A stretch of DNA of 64,000 bases, taken from Allodiplogaster sudhausi (lineage: Eukaryota > Nematoda > Chromadorea > Rhabditida > Diplogasteridae). The position numbers and the translations under genes were made by a program. Each line of letters begins with the position of its first letter. The first letter of the stretch is position 1. The stretch spans positions 2,002,501-2,066,500 of the forward strand of contig CALZFC010000019.1 in assembly GCA_945643635.1 (NCBI GenBank), read 5' to 3'. Shown in pieces: positions 12,082-25,129 of the stretch. Under the pieces are notes generated by a model that was given only the letters and a program-made list of their open reading frames with translations, did no database searches and was not told where the DNA came from.

Positions 12082-12916
12082 TGTAAAAGTACCTAAAACT
12101 AATTACTTAATCTTCTTTATATACATATCAATCAATTTATGGTAGCGTGGGGCCGGTTGTATGATGGGAACAGAGATATGATATCAAACTCCCACTTCGT
12201 TGCGGGATACGAGTGGGAGGGAGAGAGTGAGTGAAGGACACAAAAAGAGGGAGAGAGAGAGAGAGAGCGAGAGAGGCTAGAGAGAGAAGAGAGAGAGAGA
12301 CAAGAAAGGGCGGCCATCTTGCGAGGAGAAGTATAGTAATAACTGGCCTAACCATGAGGGAGGAAGGTCAGGAAGGAGGATACGAGCTGGAGAGAGTGAG
12401 ATAGAGAGAAAGGACACAGAGAGAGATTGAGTAGAGAGAAAGGGAGGAGAGAGAGAGAGAGAGAAGAGAGATAGTCTCGATAAAGAAGGGCAATTCTTGC
12501 GAGCAATAGTATAGGAATAACTGGATCCAGGTCAGAAGGGAGGAAGGGAGCAGATTTAGAATTTTTCTCACTGTTGTCTCTCTAAATTACACGCTATCTC
12601 GCACTTGTGTCAGCCAAAAAGATGCAAATTCAGGAGTGAATTTCACTTCCTTTAAAGAAGATAATCTGGACTTTACATGGAAGACATTCAATAAGTTGGT
12701 GCCACTTTCGCAAAATGAGACCAAACGAATAGCCAGAGTCTGCCGAAGTCACCGAGAGTGCCACTTCCAAGTTGAAATTGGAGTCTGTTTTATGTATGTA
12801 GATGCATATAGTCCCGAGGAGGTATTCGATAGTGCGGGTAGTACGCTCATATTATAGAACAGATATGTCTATATTTTGAACCGGAATAGAAATGCATGTG
12901 CATGAAAATGTCTCAG

Positions 12917-14307
12917 TATCTCTGGCGTCACCTTCGCCGTCACATCCTCGTGTCCAATTCGCTGATGAGCATGCCGCTCAAACGGCGGCTTCGGTTCAGG
13001 CTCAACCGCCGGCGCCAATCAGCCAACCGCCACCCGACGCCAAGGTCCGTTGAAGTGATGGTGCTAGACAATTTTCTCCATTTATTTATTGTAACACTTG
13101 CTGCAGTGATTAGGGTGTTGTAAATAAAAAAAGAAACTCTTATTAGTTATTCCTGCCGAATGAGATTAAAAATCTCAATGAATTACAGCATTTAAATTAT
13201 TAAAAAAAGATTAAAGATATTTAAAAATCATCATGTTCAATTCAGCCTTCTACGTCGCAGGCCTCGAGCGCGCTGCTGCAAACGTCCAATAGCTTCAACA
13301 TTGTTCCACTTATGAATTGGATGAATTATTTATTAGATTTTTTATTTGTCTTCCTTCCAATCTCCTCTTTGAAGGAGCTGCTTCCCATCTTTCTCTCTCT
13401 CTCTCCCGACGTATATACATAGTATGTATGTATGCAGAAAATTGTTTATTTGCATATTTCCAAATATATCTGGAGGATAAGCGAAGAAGCATTTGCTGTA
13501 AACTTCTTAAGGTTCTTGTTCTCATGGTCAGTTTCGAAAATTAAAGTTTTGCATGGTCGAAATCTCTTCAGCTCCTTCTGCCGCCCACCGAAGTGGCACA
13601 GGGTCAAGAAGCAGCTATCAGGCTCTCTTGAGTATAAAAAAAGTCAAAAAAAGGTTCCTCTTCTTATCTACATACATATGCATATGTTTATTTGCTCAAG
13701 TAACAAAATTTAACTCAATATCCAATGTAATTAACGCATTCAAGTAGTAGATATTATTTTTAAAGGAAAAAAGATTGGAAAATCTTTTTTTATTTCAAGG
13801 AAACCTCACCTGTACGAAGCCGATTCTTCTTCGTCGGATGATGACTTTGGCAAGAACAATACAACGGGAGCCGCCGTTCACCAGACACCAACAGCTGCTG
13901 CAGCGGCCCCTCCTGCCACGGCAAGCATTACTAGCGCTCAGTTCGTGCCGACATCGCCCGGGTTTGAAATAACTTATCTTAACTTATCTATGTATGTATT
14001 TATTCATTTATCTATTTATTTATTTATTTATTTACGTATTATACTTAAACTAACTTTAAAACCGTGTTGATCTTTGATTAGATCTGTCTTTTAAAGCTAA
14101 AGGTTAGTAAGGCAGCAAAAGGAGAAAAATATATAAGTTCACATTGGCAGGTTGTGAATATAAGCAAGCTATTTTGCCAGCTTCACCACACCGCCAGCCG
14201 CCGGCGGCGCAGGCGCGCGTGATCCGTTCAGCAGCTTCTTCGGCGGCTCGACCGCGACGCCTGCAGCGACGCGTGGTGGTGCGTCGCTCTCCTCCGCGAA
14301 CAAGTAG
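12917..14307 (+). CDS. Low-complexity Ala/Pro/Ser/Gln-rich protein with DPF motif (C-terminal part)
   Basis: Likely exons: 12917-13044 (begins after TCTCAG; SLASPSPSHPRVQFADEHAA, Pro/Gln-rich), about 13246-13302 (PSTSQASSALLQTSNSFN), about 13801-13961 (LYEADSSSSDDDFGK then Ala-rich, ends in phase 2) and 14181-14307 (phase-compatible; FTTPPAAGGAGARDPFSSFF, stop TAG). The acidic DDDFG cluster and the DPF tripeptide recall adaptor-binding tails of endocytic proteins, but no domain is recognisable and I do not assign a function. The 5' part and the joins between the middle exons are uncertain. The last exon and flanking DNA are duplicated at 47634-47800, where the acceptor AG is lost. Confidence 0.5.
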
Positions 14308-15400
14308 GATGACTCGGATTTGGACTTTTTTAGATAGAAACTTTTTTATGTGATAATATTTAAAATGGCATTGAACAAAAACAGAGTGAGATCTTGAGAT
14401 AAATTGTTTTGAAAAGATATTCCATGCAATAATAAGCGAACCCGAGAACATAAAAAATATATGTTTTAAAAATTTAGAAAACTGGTCGTACTCACTTATT
14501 GTTAGTCAGGCAGAGTTGCTTGGAGTGAGTATGGGGCGAAGCAGTGAGAAAATGAGAGAGAAAGCCACATAGAAAGAAACGTAAAGAGCAAGAGAGAGAA
14601 AGAAGAAGGGATAAGGAGTGATTGGGAGAAAGAGGGGAGAAAGGTCTAGAGAAGGAAAGAGAGAGAGAGAGAGAGAGACAGTGGTGTGAGCGAGAGAGAG
14701 AGGGAGGGCGAAACCACTTCCTCCCTCTCTAGCTCATTCTCATCCTCGATCTCCCTCTCACCACTCACTCACTCTCTCTCTCTCTCTTAGTCTCTCCCTC
14801 TCTTAGTCTCTCTCTCTCTTATTTCCGTCCATGGAAAAGTAAATGTATGAAAAAAATCGTACACGGTCAAAAGGCAATAAAAAGCAGGATAAACCTTTTT
14901 TCCAACAATGAAACGAGTCGAGAATGGGCTCTCAGCTCTACGCTCATGATGCTTTTTCACGATTTTTGAACCCCAATGAAAATTCCTATCATTCTGAGGT
15001 TTCTCAAAAACAGTTCTCTTTTTAGCAAAATCCCAACACTCTGGCTCTCGTTTTCTATCAGCAGTGAGGATTCAAAGATAACATGTTTTTTTAAGCATCA
15101 CTCAAATATATGCATGTACATACATATAACAGGGCTCACATCCTTTCATTCCTATTCTCCCGTACCTATATCTTAATAGCATTGTTATTTCATGAATGTT
15201 ATTTTAATTTAATGATAATCTTGTCACATCATTTAATTGATGTATGAACAAATAAATAAATGTCATGAACTGTAAAGTAAAAAATTTTTTGTAATTGGTT
15301 ACTGCTTAGATGGACAGCGTGACTTTATGCTTTGGGTCTAGTACATTGAAAGTATTCCAGATAAAGTTGACAGGTGAAGGTCATGGAAAGTATACTAGAT
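13990..15400. repeat. Duplicated block, partner of 47390-49200
   Basis: Collinear with 47390-49200: the last exon of the Ala/Pro-rich gene, GA/CT arrays at 14580-14830, and an AT-rich block with TACTGCTTAGATGGACAGCG near 15300. The partner carries an extra tRNA-like insertion of about 250 bp. Confidence 0.8.
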
Positions 15401-16140
15401 TGAACTCATACGCCTAAAAGAATTGCTTACAAAGTTGACTATGAATAATATGACGGCATTGTGATCTACAAGCTATTGAGTGTAACATGGCAATTGTAAT
15501 GGTTATTAATTACTAGAGTGGGAAGAGAGCTGTTAGGCAGCATGCGAATTGAGAGATCAACTGAGAAGTGATATACCCGTGAAAACAGCCATACACGGTT
15601 TCGTCGGATATATGTATGTACATAGATTCATGCATATTACATGTTTGATGAAACATGTTAGACAACACATTATGCACAGATATAATGTAGTGAAATCGTA
15701 TCAACAACGCTTGCTGAACACCGCGATGTGTACACTCATGGACAATCTTAAAATACAATCCTCTCTCCTTCTGAATGTTACGGCAGCAAGGGGTTACAAT
15801 AGCCTACAGCGGTTGCGTATATGTATAATGAAGTGCAATAGCCCGTACGTCTGCTGATACGATTCACATATCGCCTCTTTTTTCTTGCTCCATCACCCTC
15901 TTAGTCGTCTGTGTCTCTTTCAGTGGCGCACTCTCTCGCTTCTCGCCATGTCTCTCGCGTCTAGATCCTCTCATCGCTCAACGCTCTCTCGCTGTGAAGG
16001 GTCGCAATAGTTCCATTTGCGATAGCAGCTTCATGGGTGACCCACCAGAACAGTACGAGAAAATAGAGATTGTAAGTATAGACGTAAAGAGAAAGAGAAT
16101 GATATAGAATGAGAAAAAGAGCATGAGAGAGAGATAAAGC

Positions 16141-16171
<31 letters not shown>

Positions 16172-16528
16172 CGAGAAATACGCAGAGAGAAGGATACAGA
16201 AGCAGCCACCGTCAATGCCTGCTCATAAAGATAATGATGAGGATAACGGTGCGAGTTGGCATGCATATTTATAAGAAGGGTCACCACGCTGGGAGAGCCG
16301 GCCGGGTTCATCTGTGCAAAGGAAGAAGAAGGCACTGTTCTAGTTATATTAATCGAAAATCATAATTTATTATATTCCACTTGAGTGGGCATGTTTAACT
16401 TTATCCGTGTAGTAATAACACGAATTATTAACTTTTATTTTTCCGACTTGCCCTTTCTTCAATATCACTTGCACGAATTTCTTTGTTTATTTTTTTTTTG
16501 CGAGACCATCTTCCATGACCCCTTTCTC

Positions 16529-16945
<417 letters not shown>

Positions 16946-18079
16946 TTCTCATACTCATGTAACAACGATAACACAGTCACGAGTTTGATACTATGTACAA
17001 AGGAGAAAATAATTAATTAATTAGCCTTAATTGCACACAGAAAACGGCGCGAACTTCTTGATGTCTTCCGTTTAAATTCTCTACGGATATATTATGAATT
17101 TAAAAAGATAACATTTATAAATGTGACCAGATTATGTTCTTAAAAGTAGGTCAAGCCCACTCCTGAATTTGCAGCTTTTTATCTCACACAAGTGCGAGAT
17201 AGCGTGAATCTGCCCTATTCCTGGAATTACTATACTATTGCTCGAAAGAATGGCCTCTTCTTGGTAGAGATCATCTTCTCTGGCCCCTCTCTCACGCTCT
17301 CCATCTCTTTCTTTCTCTCTATCTCTCTCTCTCTCTCTTTCTCCCACTCGTGTCACGCAACGAAGTGAGCGTTCGACAATATAGTGTCTCTATTCTCATC
17401 ATGCAACGGGCCCCATACAACCATAAATTGATTGATACATACATAAAAAGAAAAAAAATTAATTAATTAGTTTTAGTTACTTATACAATGAGGGTTTCTT
17501 TCCTTCTCTCGCTCTCTTCACTCCTTCTTCTTCCGACTGCATCGCTCGGCTCAGATGGTGGTGAGTAGTGGAGACCATTTGATTTAAAGGAACCAAGTAC
17601 GAAATGATTCTACAGTCGATTCTTATGAACCATGGCATATAATGGCCATGTTTCGTTTAGTAAGAAGTAAAGAAAATATAATAAAAAAGAGATAATTGAT
17701 TCAAGAGTCCCGAATCGACAAGGTAGTCGAAAGCTGTTGCCCAAAACCGATGGAGGCCTGCTGCAAGCGGGTCAGTCAACGGCACTTTTGGCAACTTGCC
17801 TAGCCATTTCATTAATTAGTTTTTTTGTCTATTTCCGGTGATAACAGTTCACGTTTTGCAGTGTTCTTTCAAGAATTACGGTGATAGAATATAAATTTAA
17901 ACGCATCATGATCTTTTTTTAATATTAATTGTGCATAATTAAGGCGATCATATCCTACCAGCCTCTGAACTGCACAGAGCTGCAGAATGGGAATACGGGA
18001 GAGGTTTTCAAGATCAACCTATGCATACAGAGCGAACTCTTCGGCGAGACGGGTAGAAGGATGGTGACCATCGAAGGTA

Positions 18080-18112
<33 letters not shown>

Positions 18113-18147
18113 CAGTACGAGAGAGAGAGAGAGCGAGAGAGAGAGAA

Positions 18148-18198
<51 letters not shown>

Positions 18199-18439
18199 CA
18201 GAGGGTGAGAGAGCCACTACGAGAATGAAGGCTTGTTGCGAAGAATTATGAAGGATAAATCGAGAGAAAAAGGAAATACCAGCCGCGCGATTAATCTTAC
18301 GTTTTGCCTATGATATGCCGTCGAACAGTCATGATCACGTCGAAGACATGCCACAACCATGGTCATGACCACATTTCGTTTTTTTTTTGAAAATCAAAAA
18401 GCCTTGTGACTAACATTTCCTTCTAATTTTGCCTCCGGC

Positions 18440-18495
18440 GGAGGTACTTGAAACCCAGTGTTGGAAACCGCGTTATCCACTAGGCCACACTACTG
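18440..18495 (-). repeat. tRNA-related (SINE-like) sequence
   Basis: On the minus strand an A-box-like TGGCCTAGTGGATAACGC (18470-18487) is followed by a degenerate B-box-like GGGTTTCAAG (18447-18456). The same sequence sits at about 52095-52145. The tRNA body is not foldable as a complete tRNA by eye, so I call it tRNA-derived, not a tRNA gene. Confidence 0.5.
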
Positions 18496-18839
18496 ACTGC
18501 ATAAGTGACGGCTGGAGCACTGTCAATCTTCTGAAGACGTAATTTATTGCTCTGCGATCTTCTATTGCAGATCATTATAATTCTTGTTCCGTTCTATAGA
18601 AATAGGGTGATTAAAGGAAATAAGATGAAGACGCGTGTATCGGCGTGCTAGATTTGCGTTGCATTCTGGGTGGCAAAGAGACAGTTGCTAGAACATTTAG
18701 TCTAATCTGAAAAAAGAGTGTTATTGATTCATACAATATAGCCAAATTGTGTAAAACGTTAATGAAACATGCGAAAGTGTCGTTCATGTCTCTCTACATT
18801 TCTCTCATTCCCTTGTTCTCGGAGAGACCCTTTTTGGGA

Positions 18840-19100
18840 GAATCGATCACGCGTACATTTTTTTTTTTAAGAGAGAAAGAGAGAGACAGAGTCTAAGAGA
18901 GAGAGACTGAGAGAGGGAGAGAAAAAGAGAGCTAAGAGAGAGTGTAGGAAAGTGGGAGAGAGTTTAAAAGTGCACCGAGTAAGATAGATGGGGAGAGAGA
19001 GTGTGTGAGAAGGGTAGAAGAGTGAGAGAGATAGAGTGGCTTAGAGAGAGAGTCAGAGAGAGAGAGAGTCAGAGAGTTGACGAGAAAAAACAGTATCAGA
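18840..19100. repeat. GA-rich array
   Basis: Interrupted AG/GAGT microsatellite inside the segmental repeat, between exons 2 and 3 of copy B. The equivalent in copy C is 52420-52550. Confidence 0.85.
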
Positions 19101-19414
19101 CGAACCCACTGCACGGATGCAGGGTCCTTGAAAGAGGATATTGGTAAGAACTACAACTGCGTCATATCAGAAAAGAATTGAAATAAAACGAAACTAAATA
19201 AATATGTATTTCATAAGCTCTTGATATTATTATGACGTCATTCCGTTTCTGTTGTCTAGAGTCGCAGTGCTGCCTCTCGGATCACGGCAACTATGAAGAG
19301 AGGCGGTAAGCTATTCCTATCTTTGTCTCTCTCTCACTCTGGTCTCTCACCCAATTCCTCTCTCTCTCTCTCTCTTTCTCTCTCTCTGGGACTCTCTCTC
19401 CTTCATCTCACTCG

Positions 19415-19446
<32 letters not shown>

Positions 19447-20150
19447 TGCTCCATCTCTCCTGTTCTCTCTAAATCACTCATTCTCTCACTCTTTCTCTCT
19501 CTCTTTCTATCTCGCTCTGGGAATCTCTCTCTCCCCATCTCACTCACTCTCTCTTTCTATTTCACTCTCGCTCCCTCTCTCTTTTCTCTCTCTCGCTCCA
19601 TCTATCTTCTTTTCTCTCTCTCTCTTGCTCCCTCTCTCCTGTTCCCTCTAAATCACTCACTCTCTCTCACTCCATATCGCTCTTTCTCTCTCGATCTCTC
19701 TCTATCTCCATCTCTCTCTCTGGCTCCCTCTCTCTTGTGCTCTCTAAATCGCCCACTCTGTCTCCCTATCTCTCTCTCTCTCTCTCACTCTCACTCTCTC
19801 TCCCTCTCTCTCTCTCTCTCTCTCATTTCTCCTTCCAGTGCTTCATCGTGTGTCTTGTGATGCGTCGTGTCTTCCCGGCATGCTCACCTCCCATCTCATG
19901 AACCGTCGTCGCTCACCCGACTAAGATTCGTTCGTTTTGTACGCCTTCACATTTCAATCTGTATAGCTCAGCCTTTAAAAGATCACTAGAAAAATGATGA
20001 TATCACCAAAAAGTTTTTCTTTCTTTTTGTAGTTGTACGTCTCGAGAATGAGCTTCCTGTACATTAAAGGGAAAGTCTCAAACCGTAGCAACTTATGACC
20101 TGTACTTCTTGCAGATTCTGCAGTAACAACGATGAGAACAGAAGCGTCTA

Positions 20151-21571
20151 CACACCGAAAACCCAAAAATGTTCAAATCATCATAACTTTGTTCGTTGTT
20201 AACATATATTTATTTTGAATTGCTTGTTCGATTCAGAGTTGAAAGGCGCAGTAAAAAGGTCCTAATGACATTTTGCAAAAAAAATTATTAAAGGCCTGAT
20301 TTTGGCATTTTAATATTTTCAGTGGTGCGTTTGGGGCATAAAAACCCCCTCCATGTCAAAAAGCTGAAAGCACCACGTGAAAGAGCGTCCTTTTTAACCC
20401 CGAACTAGATGCCTTTCATTCAGAAATCCGTACCCCTATTTTACAATATTTTGACATGAAGCGTGCAAGTAGGGTCAAAATGGCGCCTTTTTGGCCGCCG
20501 AGGCTCCGTGCTAGCGCATTCATTGATCCATAACTACGCTCAATCTTAATCTTTCAAAATCGTAAATATATCATCTTAGAGCTCTCACGGAGATCTTCAA
20601 ATGTTACATACATACTTTTATTGAAAAGTTTCAATTTATATGGGAAATTTCGTTCTGTACAATTAGAAGGCTTAAAAAACTACTTTAAAAACATTTTCGC
20701 CTGTCGAAACATACATCATAAGAAAGAGGATGAAATTTATTACAAGATGAACCCTTTCAATATAATTCCATGCATTCAATCTTTTGTTATAAGCCATAAG
20801 AGTACGATAACAAGGCCTTATGGAAAAAAACTGTAGAAAAAAAACATTGGAATATTCTAATTCGAATAACCTAAAATGTGAATTCTTGGGCGAAATGACA
20901 GCGACGCTACTGGCACCACTTTTATGGCTTATAACAAAAGATCGTATGCATAGAATTCCATTGAAAGGGGTTCATCTTGTAGCAAATTTCATCCTCTTTC
21001 TCATGATGTATGTTTCGACAGGCGAAAATGTTTTTAAAGTAGTTTTTTTTAAACCTTCTAATTGTACATAACGAAATTTCCCATATAAATTGAAACTTTT
21101 CAATAAAAGTATGTGTGTAGCATTTCAAGATCTCCGTGAGAGCTCTAAGATGATATATTTACGATTTTGTAAGATTAAGATTGAGCGTAGTTATGGATCA
21201 ATGAATGCGCTTGCACGGTGCCTCGGCGGCCGAAAAGGCGCCATTTTGACCCTACTTGCGCGCTTCATGTCAAAATATTGTAAAATAGGGGTACGGATTT
21301 CTGAATGAGAGGCATCTAGTTCGGGGTTAAAAAGGACGCTCTTTCACGTGGCGCTTTCAGCTTTTTGACATGGGGGGTTTTTATGCCCCAAACGCACCAC
21401 TCAAAATATTAAAATGCCAAAATCAGGCCTTTAATAATTTTTTTTGCAAAATGTCATTAGGACCTTTTTAATGAGCCTTTCAACTATGAATCGAACAAGC
21501 AATTCAAAATAAATATATGTTAACAACGAACAAAGTTATGATGATTTGAACATTTTTGGGTTTTCGGTGCA
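20151..21571. mobile_element. Foldback (long inverted repeat) transposon
   Basis: Ends CACACCGAAAACCC and the inverse GGGTTTTCGGTGCA. Arms of about 650 bp pair almost throughout (for example GCTTGTTCGATTCA at 20221 with TGAATCGAACAAGC at 21487), with a loop of about 110 bp near 20803-20915. TA borders both ends (20149-20150 and 21572-21573). The left flank matches 54560-54755, but the right flank diverges there, so the TA duplication is inferred. No transposase frame. Confidence 0.8.
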
Positions 21572-21664
21572 TATCCATTGTAAACTGAAGAAAAAAATTT
21601 TTGGAAAAAATGTTTTTGAGGTCTTTTTTGGATGCCTCATAAGCCTTTAGAAGGAAGAGAAAAT

Positions 21665-21790
21665 CAAAAAGCGATCCTTGTTGAGATCGCTGATCTGCTC
21701 CACTCCATGATGTCATCCACTTGGCCTCCGTGGCCTCCGTAAGATGTCGTCAAAGTGTCTCTATTCAATCCTGTCTTCGTTTCTGCTCTC
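21665..21790 (-). pseudogene. Fragment shared with 55160-55270 (Gly/Gln-rich exon-like)
   Basis: On the minus strand this matches the sequence at 55270-55160, which reads without stops as VDETKTGLNRDTLTTSYGG and then GGQVDDIHGVKQISDLNKK. The copy here has a one-base deletion (CCATGATG instead of CCATGGATG) that breaks the frame. The parental gene is not recognised. Confidence 0.4.
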
Positions 21791-22360
21791 GGACTTCATA
21801 GCAGCGAATTGGCTTGCAATTACCTGAACACATCATTATCTATTCTCCGCAGTAGCGCAGGTTTAGATATGAAATTAATGAAATCTTGGTTTTTTGTAGT
21901 GTATAAATGAAATGAGAATAATTAAAGTTGGCAAAGGGATGTAATGCAATGAAGTTCGAGTTTGGAGGCGATTTGGTCAGAGAATATCTGCAGATATTCT
22001 TTTTATTTTATTTATTCAGTACATTAATATTAAATTGAGCACTAATGTGACGCGAAGATCAGTTCGATGAAGGGAGTCAAGCGAGAGAATTCTGACTCTC
22101 TTAAATCGTTCCCAAATGAAATAAATCATTGTCCTTTTTCTTCTCCTCCTCTCCTCGCCTCTCCTCCACTCGGCTCCTCCCCCCCCCTCGGCTCTCCTCC
22201 CTTAGGCTATTCTCTTCTCGAAAGAGAAAGAGAAGAAGTTTCTATTTTAATAAATAAAAAGATATCAAAAACTAGATAATGAAACGTCGTCGATGGAATA
22301 TAGTGCCAAAAGACTGTGTAAAACGTAAAGTAAAAAAATTGTCATAAAAGTTGCGGAAAA
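21790..22360. other. No confident gene
   Basis: AT-rich sequence, with a C-rich patch at 22140-22210 (ctcctc and cccccctcgg runs). No exon supported. Confidence 0.4.
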
Positions 22361-22367
22361 AACAAAG

Positions 22368-23595
22368 GCTGGTGCCGTTTTTAAAGTCGCCACCACTACT
22401 TGGCAATGTCCGGCCACTGCGGCATTTGCATTAGCATCTGGCCAGCCTGGAAATGGGAATTGTAGAAGTACACCAGACAGAACTAAGAAGAAAGATCTTG
22501 GTGAAGAGTACAATAATCACAGGGCTAGATTGCAGACGTTTGACCCAGAAATACCAGTATAATTAAGAGTACAATAAAAGCACATGAAATTGTTTGTTGT
22601 GCGGTCCTGACCTGAGAAATTACTCGAGTACTTTCAGAGAGACCAGCGACTTCATGCGGCTGGTCCGTCTGTGCTCCAGATTCTTCTACTTGCTTTCTTT
22701 ATTCATTAATTGATGTTTTAGAAGAGAACAATTCTAAAGCTAAAATTTGAAGAAAAATGTTCATGACGGCCGGAAGTATTTGGTTCTTTAGCTGGTCGCC
22801 GTCGGCTGCCTCACGCTGTCGCTTCTTTGGTGCGCGCGAGAGAAGAAAAAGGAGCCACCAAAGGACAACCTCGAGGCACACGGGCAAGGTACTTTCTCTT
22901 TCTGTCTATACTCTCTCTCCTCTCTATCTCTCTCCTCTTTTTCTTTCTCTCTACCCTCTATCCTCGCTCTCATTTCTCTCACCTATCTCTCCCTCTCTGT
23001 ACCTCCCTCTCTATCTCTCTCGCCCTCAAACACCCTCTACCTCCCCCTTTCAACTCCTTCAGGGCCTTTTTTGTTACCAAGCCTATGTATTCAAGAAGGA
23101 AATTTAAAGAATAAATTTCTTTCGCGTTAATTATATTCCTTAAATTATCGTCTTTAATCGCAGCTGCCGCTGTTGCCGCGGTAGGCAAAGATTCTCTGAA
23201 GGCGAAAGTCAAGGAGGTTGGAACCAACTTTTTTTTAAATTCGTTAACAAATTAAATATGAACTTACATACATATTTAATAAGTAATTGTTTTAGCCTTC
23301 TCCCTGGAGAAGAAGAAGAAAATGCTGGTAATGGGCAGCAAGGAAAGCACGACTGCAATAGACGAGATCAGCGGGAACGTGTCTTAAATGTTTCTTTTAG
23401 TATTATGGATTTTTAATCTTATTTAACGTTATCCACCTACAGAATGGTTTCCCCATTACATGCTGATTGATAATAACTTGACTTCAGGAGCAGGAGAGCA
23501 AAAGCGAGCAGACCCTTCAAGAGAAGATACCGCAAGAGGAGATGCGACCGGCACGCCCCGAACCCAAATCCGACCAGTCGGGGCCGAACCCTTGA
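22368..23595 (+). CDS. Small single-pass membrane protein, basic/charged cytoplasmic tail
   Basis: Exons 22792-22888 (after CTTTAG; LVAVGCLTLSLLWCAREKKK, one transmembrane segment followed by a basic stop-transfer), 23164-23216 (AAVAAVGKDSLKAKVKE), 23310-23378 (KKKKMLVMGSKESTTAIDE) and 23488-23595 (EQESKSEQTLQEKIPQEEMR, then Pro/Ser-rich to stop TGA) join in compatible phases (1, 0, 0). An upstream open stretch of 63 codons at 22368-22556, ending before GT in phase 0, could be the extracellular part, but this is tentative. The orientation with a basic C-terminal side suggests a type I protein. No family recognised. The first intron after the membrane exon carries a CT array. Confidence 0.55.
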
Positions 23596-23599
23596 AGGA

Positions 23600-24690
23600 A
23601 TCCGACCCGAGCAGCGGACTGCCGTCGCTTCCTTCAACATTCACACTTTTGTTTCTGCTTGCTGGTCTCGGCGCGAATAAATCGATCCTTGACTTTCTGT
23701 CCTATTCACACAAACATGGTCAACTTTCAAGATTGAATTAAAAAAAATATCAGAATCATTCGAATGACCTTTCACCAATTTTTTTTTTAGACATTTTTGT
23801 TTCTTAAAAGCTCATGTAAGCTACTTTGCTGCACAAAATCCAAATCCTTTTAAATTGTCCGAGAAATTCGATATTTTTCAACAGATGTTTTGAGGAATAT
23901 GTACACGTTCGAAAACTTCTTCACTCAAAGATTCTCATCTTGTTTGTGTACAAAATGAAATGAACATCAAATACCGAAGGTGCAAATGATGGGAGATGAG
24001 AGAAATGAGTGCCGGTCAATCCAACATTCCCAGGGCCCTGTCCGGATTCTCTGGCAATGGGCCGACCAGTGCTTAATTATAGTTAATTTAAAAAAAATTC
24101 AAATTCGAAAGTCAGGCACAGCCATGAGAATATCTTACAATTAGGGCCAATTACTCTGCTTGCCTCAGTTCTCGGATTATTAGAAAAAAAAGATGAGGGT
24201 CTATTGAATAAAAAAATCAAAATCACATCTTCAATGTAGCCATCAACTAAATGATAATATTTGAATACTTATCCTAGTTAGATAATGAGGTGATTTGCGT
24301 TATTCATTGTTCATCACAAAAACAATTGTCCACAGATTTTCAATTCATAGCTTTTCATTATCCACTATCCACTTTTCCAGGCCCACCACCTCATTTTGCT
24401 CTTTCCTTCCAATATATTCGTCTTAAACTTTCACAACGTTATGACAACGCTAACCAATTCTTTCAATTCGCAATTGTCATAAACAAAGAAACATTTGAAC
24501 GCCATAAGATTTCCAGTCGCCATATTTTCTTTTGCTCTTTCCAGCCATCATCTTGGTCTTATACTTTTACAGTATTCCTTCAGGATAATCCATTCATTCT
24601 ATTTCCCAGACATGATTTCGCAGAAACATTTGAAGCCGATATACTTTATCTATACATGCGCCCGTGTGTGTCGTAATAATGAAAGCTTGA
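23600..24690. other. No gene; dispersed repeat
   Basis: AT-rich sequence. 23846-23965 (with TGTCCGAGAAATTCGATA and ATGTACACGTTCGAAAACTT) is repeated at 59915-60025, and its start is next to a MITE at 31925. No exon supported. Confidence 0.5.
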
Positions 24691-24699
24691 GGAGAGGGA

Positions 24700-25073
24700 G
24701 AGATGAAGGGAGAGCTGAGAGGATCCATCCGCCTAGTTCGGGCCTAGGTAGCACGACTGGTCGAGGCGGGGCTTCGTCACTGGCAGATCTGGAAGAGTAA
24801 AGAAAAGTCAACAGCCCTAACTATAAGGTAAAAAAAACTTTCAGGCAAAAGTTTGAGGGAAATGGAATTTGAGAGAGGAACTTGAGAGAGTGGGGATATA
24901 GGAAACGAACTCTGATTCCCGTAACCCTGCTGCTGCCCGTAGGCCGGAGCAGGCTGCGAGGCTGCGGGGGCAGCGTCCCAGGCGTATCCCTCGGAGACGT
25001 AGTTTTTGCCGCCGGTTCCGTAGTTTCCGGCGCCAGAGGCAGCGGGGGCGGCAAAGTAGGCGGACTTGTCCAT
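24700..25073 (-). CDS. Short Ala/Gly/Tyr/Gln-rich protein
   Basis: Exon 1 begins ATG at 25073-25071 and encodes MDKSAYFAAPAASGAGNYGT, then SEGYAWDAAPAAS and a YGQQQGYGNQ tail. A donor is likely near 24917 (CAGAGTTCGT). A second exon begins after CTCTTCCAG at about 24792; depending on phase it ends soon at a TAG near 24740 or continues. The composition suggests a low-complexity protein; no domain recognised. An alternative is that this is the 5' part of a longer gene. Confidence 0.4.
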
Positions 25074-25129
25074 CGGAAAGGCAGAAAAGAGTCGACCTAC
25101 CAGCAGGGAATGGAGCAAGCAATGATGTT

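Larger units (their letters stand above)
8740..12650 (-). repeat. Segmental repeat, inverted copy
   Basis: Reverse-complement relative of the plus-strand copies at 15345-20150 and 49000-54900. The order is kept: leader exon, exons 2-5, then the tail shared with 54540-54900. Numerous GA runs are the complement of CT runs in the other copies. Confidence 0.85.
17488..19901 (+). pseudogene. Secreted Cys-rich small protein, copy B (exon 4 missing)
   Basis: Leader exon 17488-17560 (ATG intact), exon 2 17944-18076 (133 nt; SYQPLNCTELQNGNTGEVFK and NLCIQSELFG), exon 3 19260-19305 (46 nt; SQCCLSDHGNYEE), terminal exon 19839-19901 (CFIVCLVMRRVF, stop). Exon 4, present in copies A and C, is not found: 19321-19837 is almost pure CT-type microsatellite. 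Without it the phase from exon 3 (2) to the terminal exon (0) does not fit, so this copy is probably non-functional. Spliceable leader and exon 2 remain well preserved. Confidence 0.6.
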
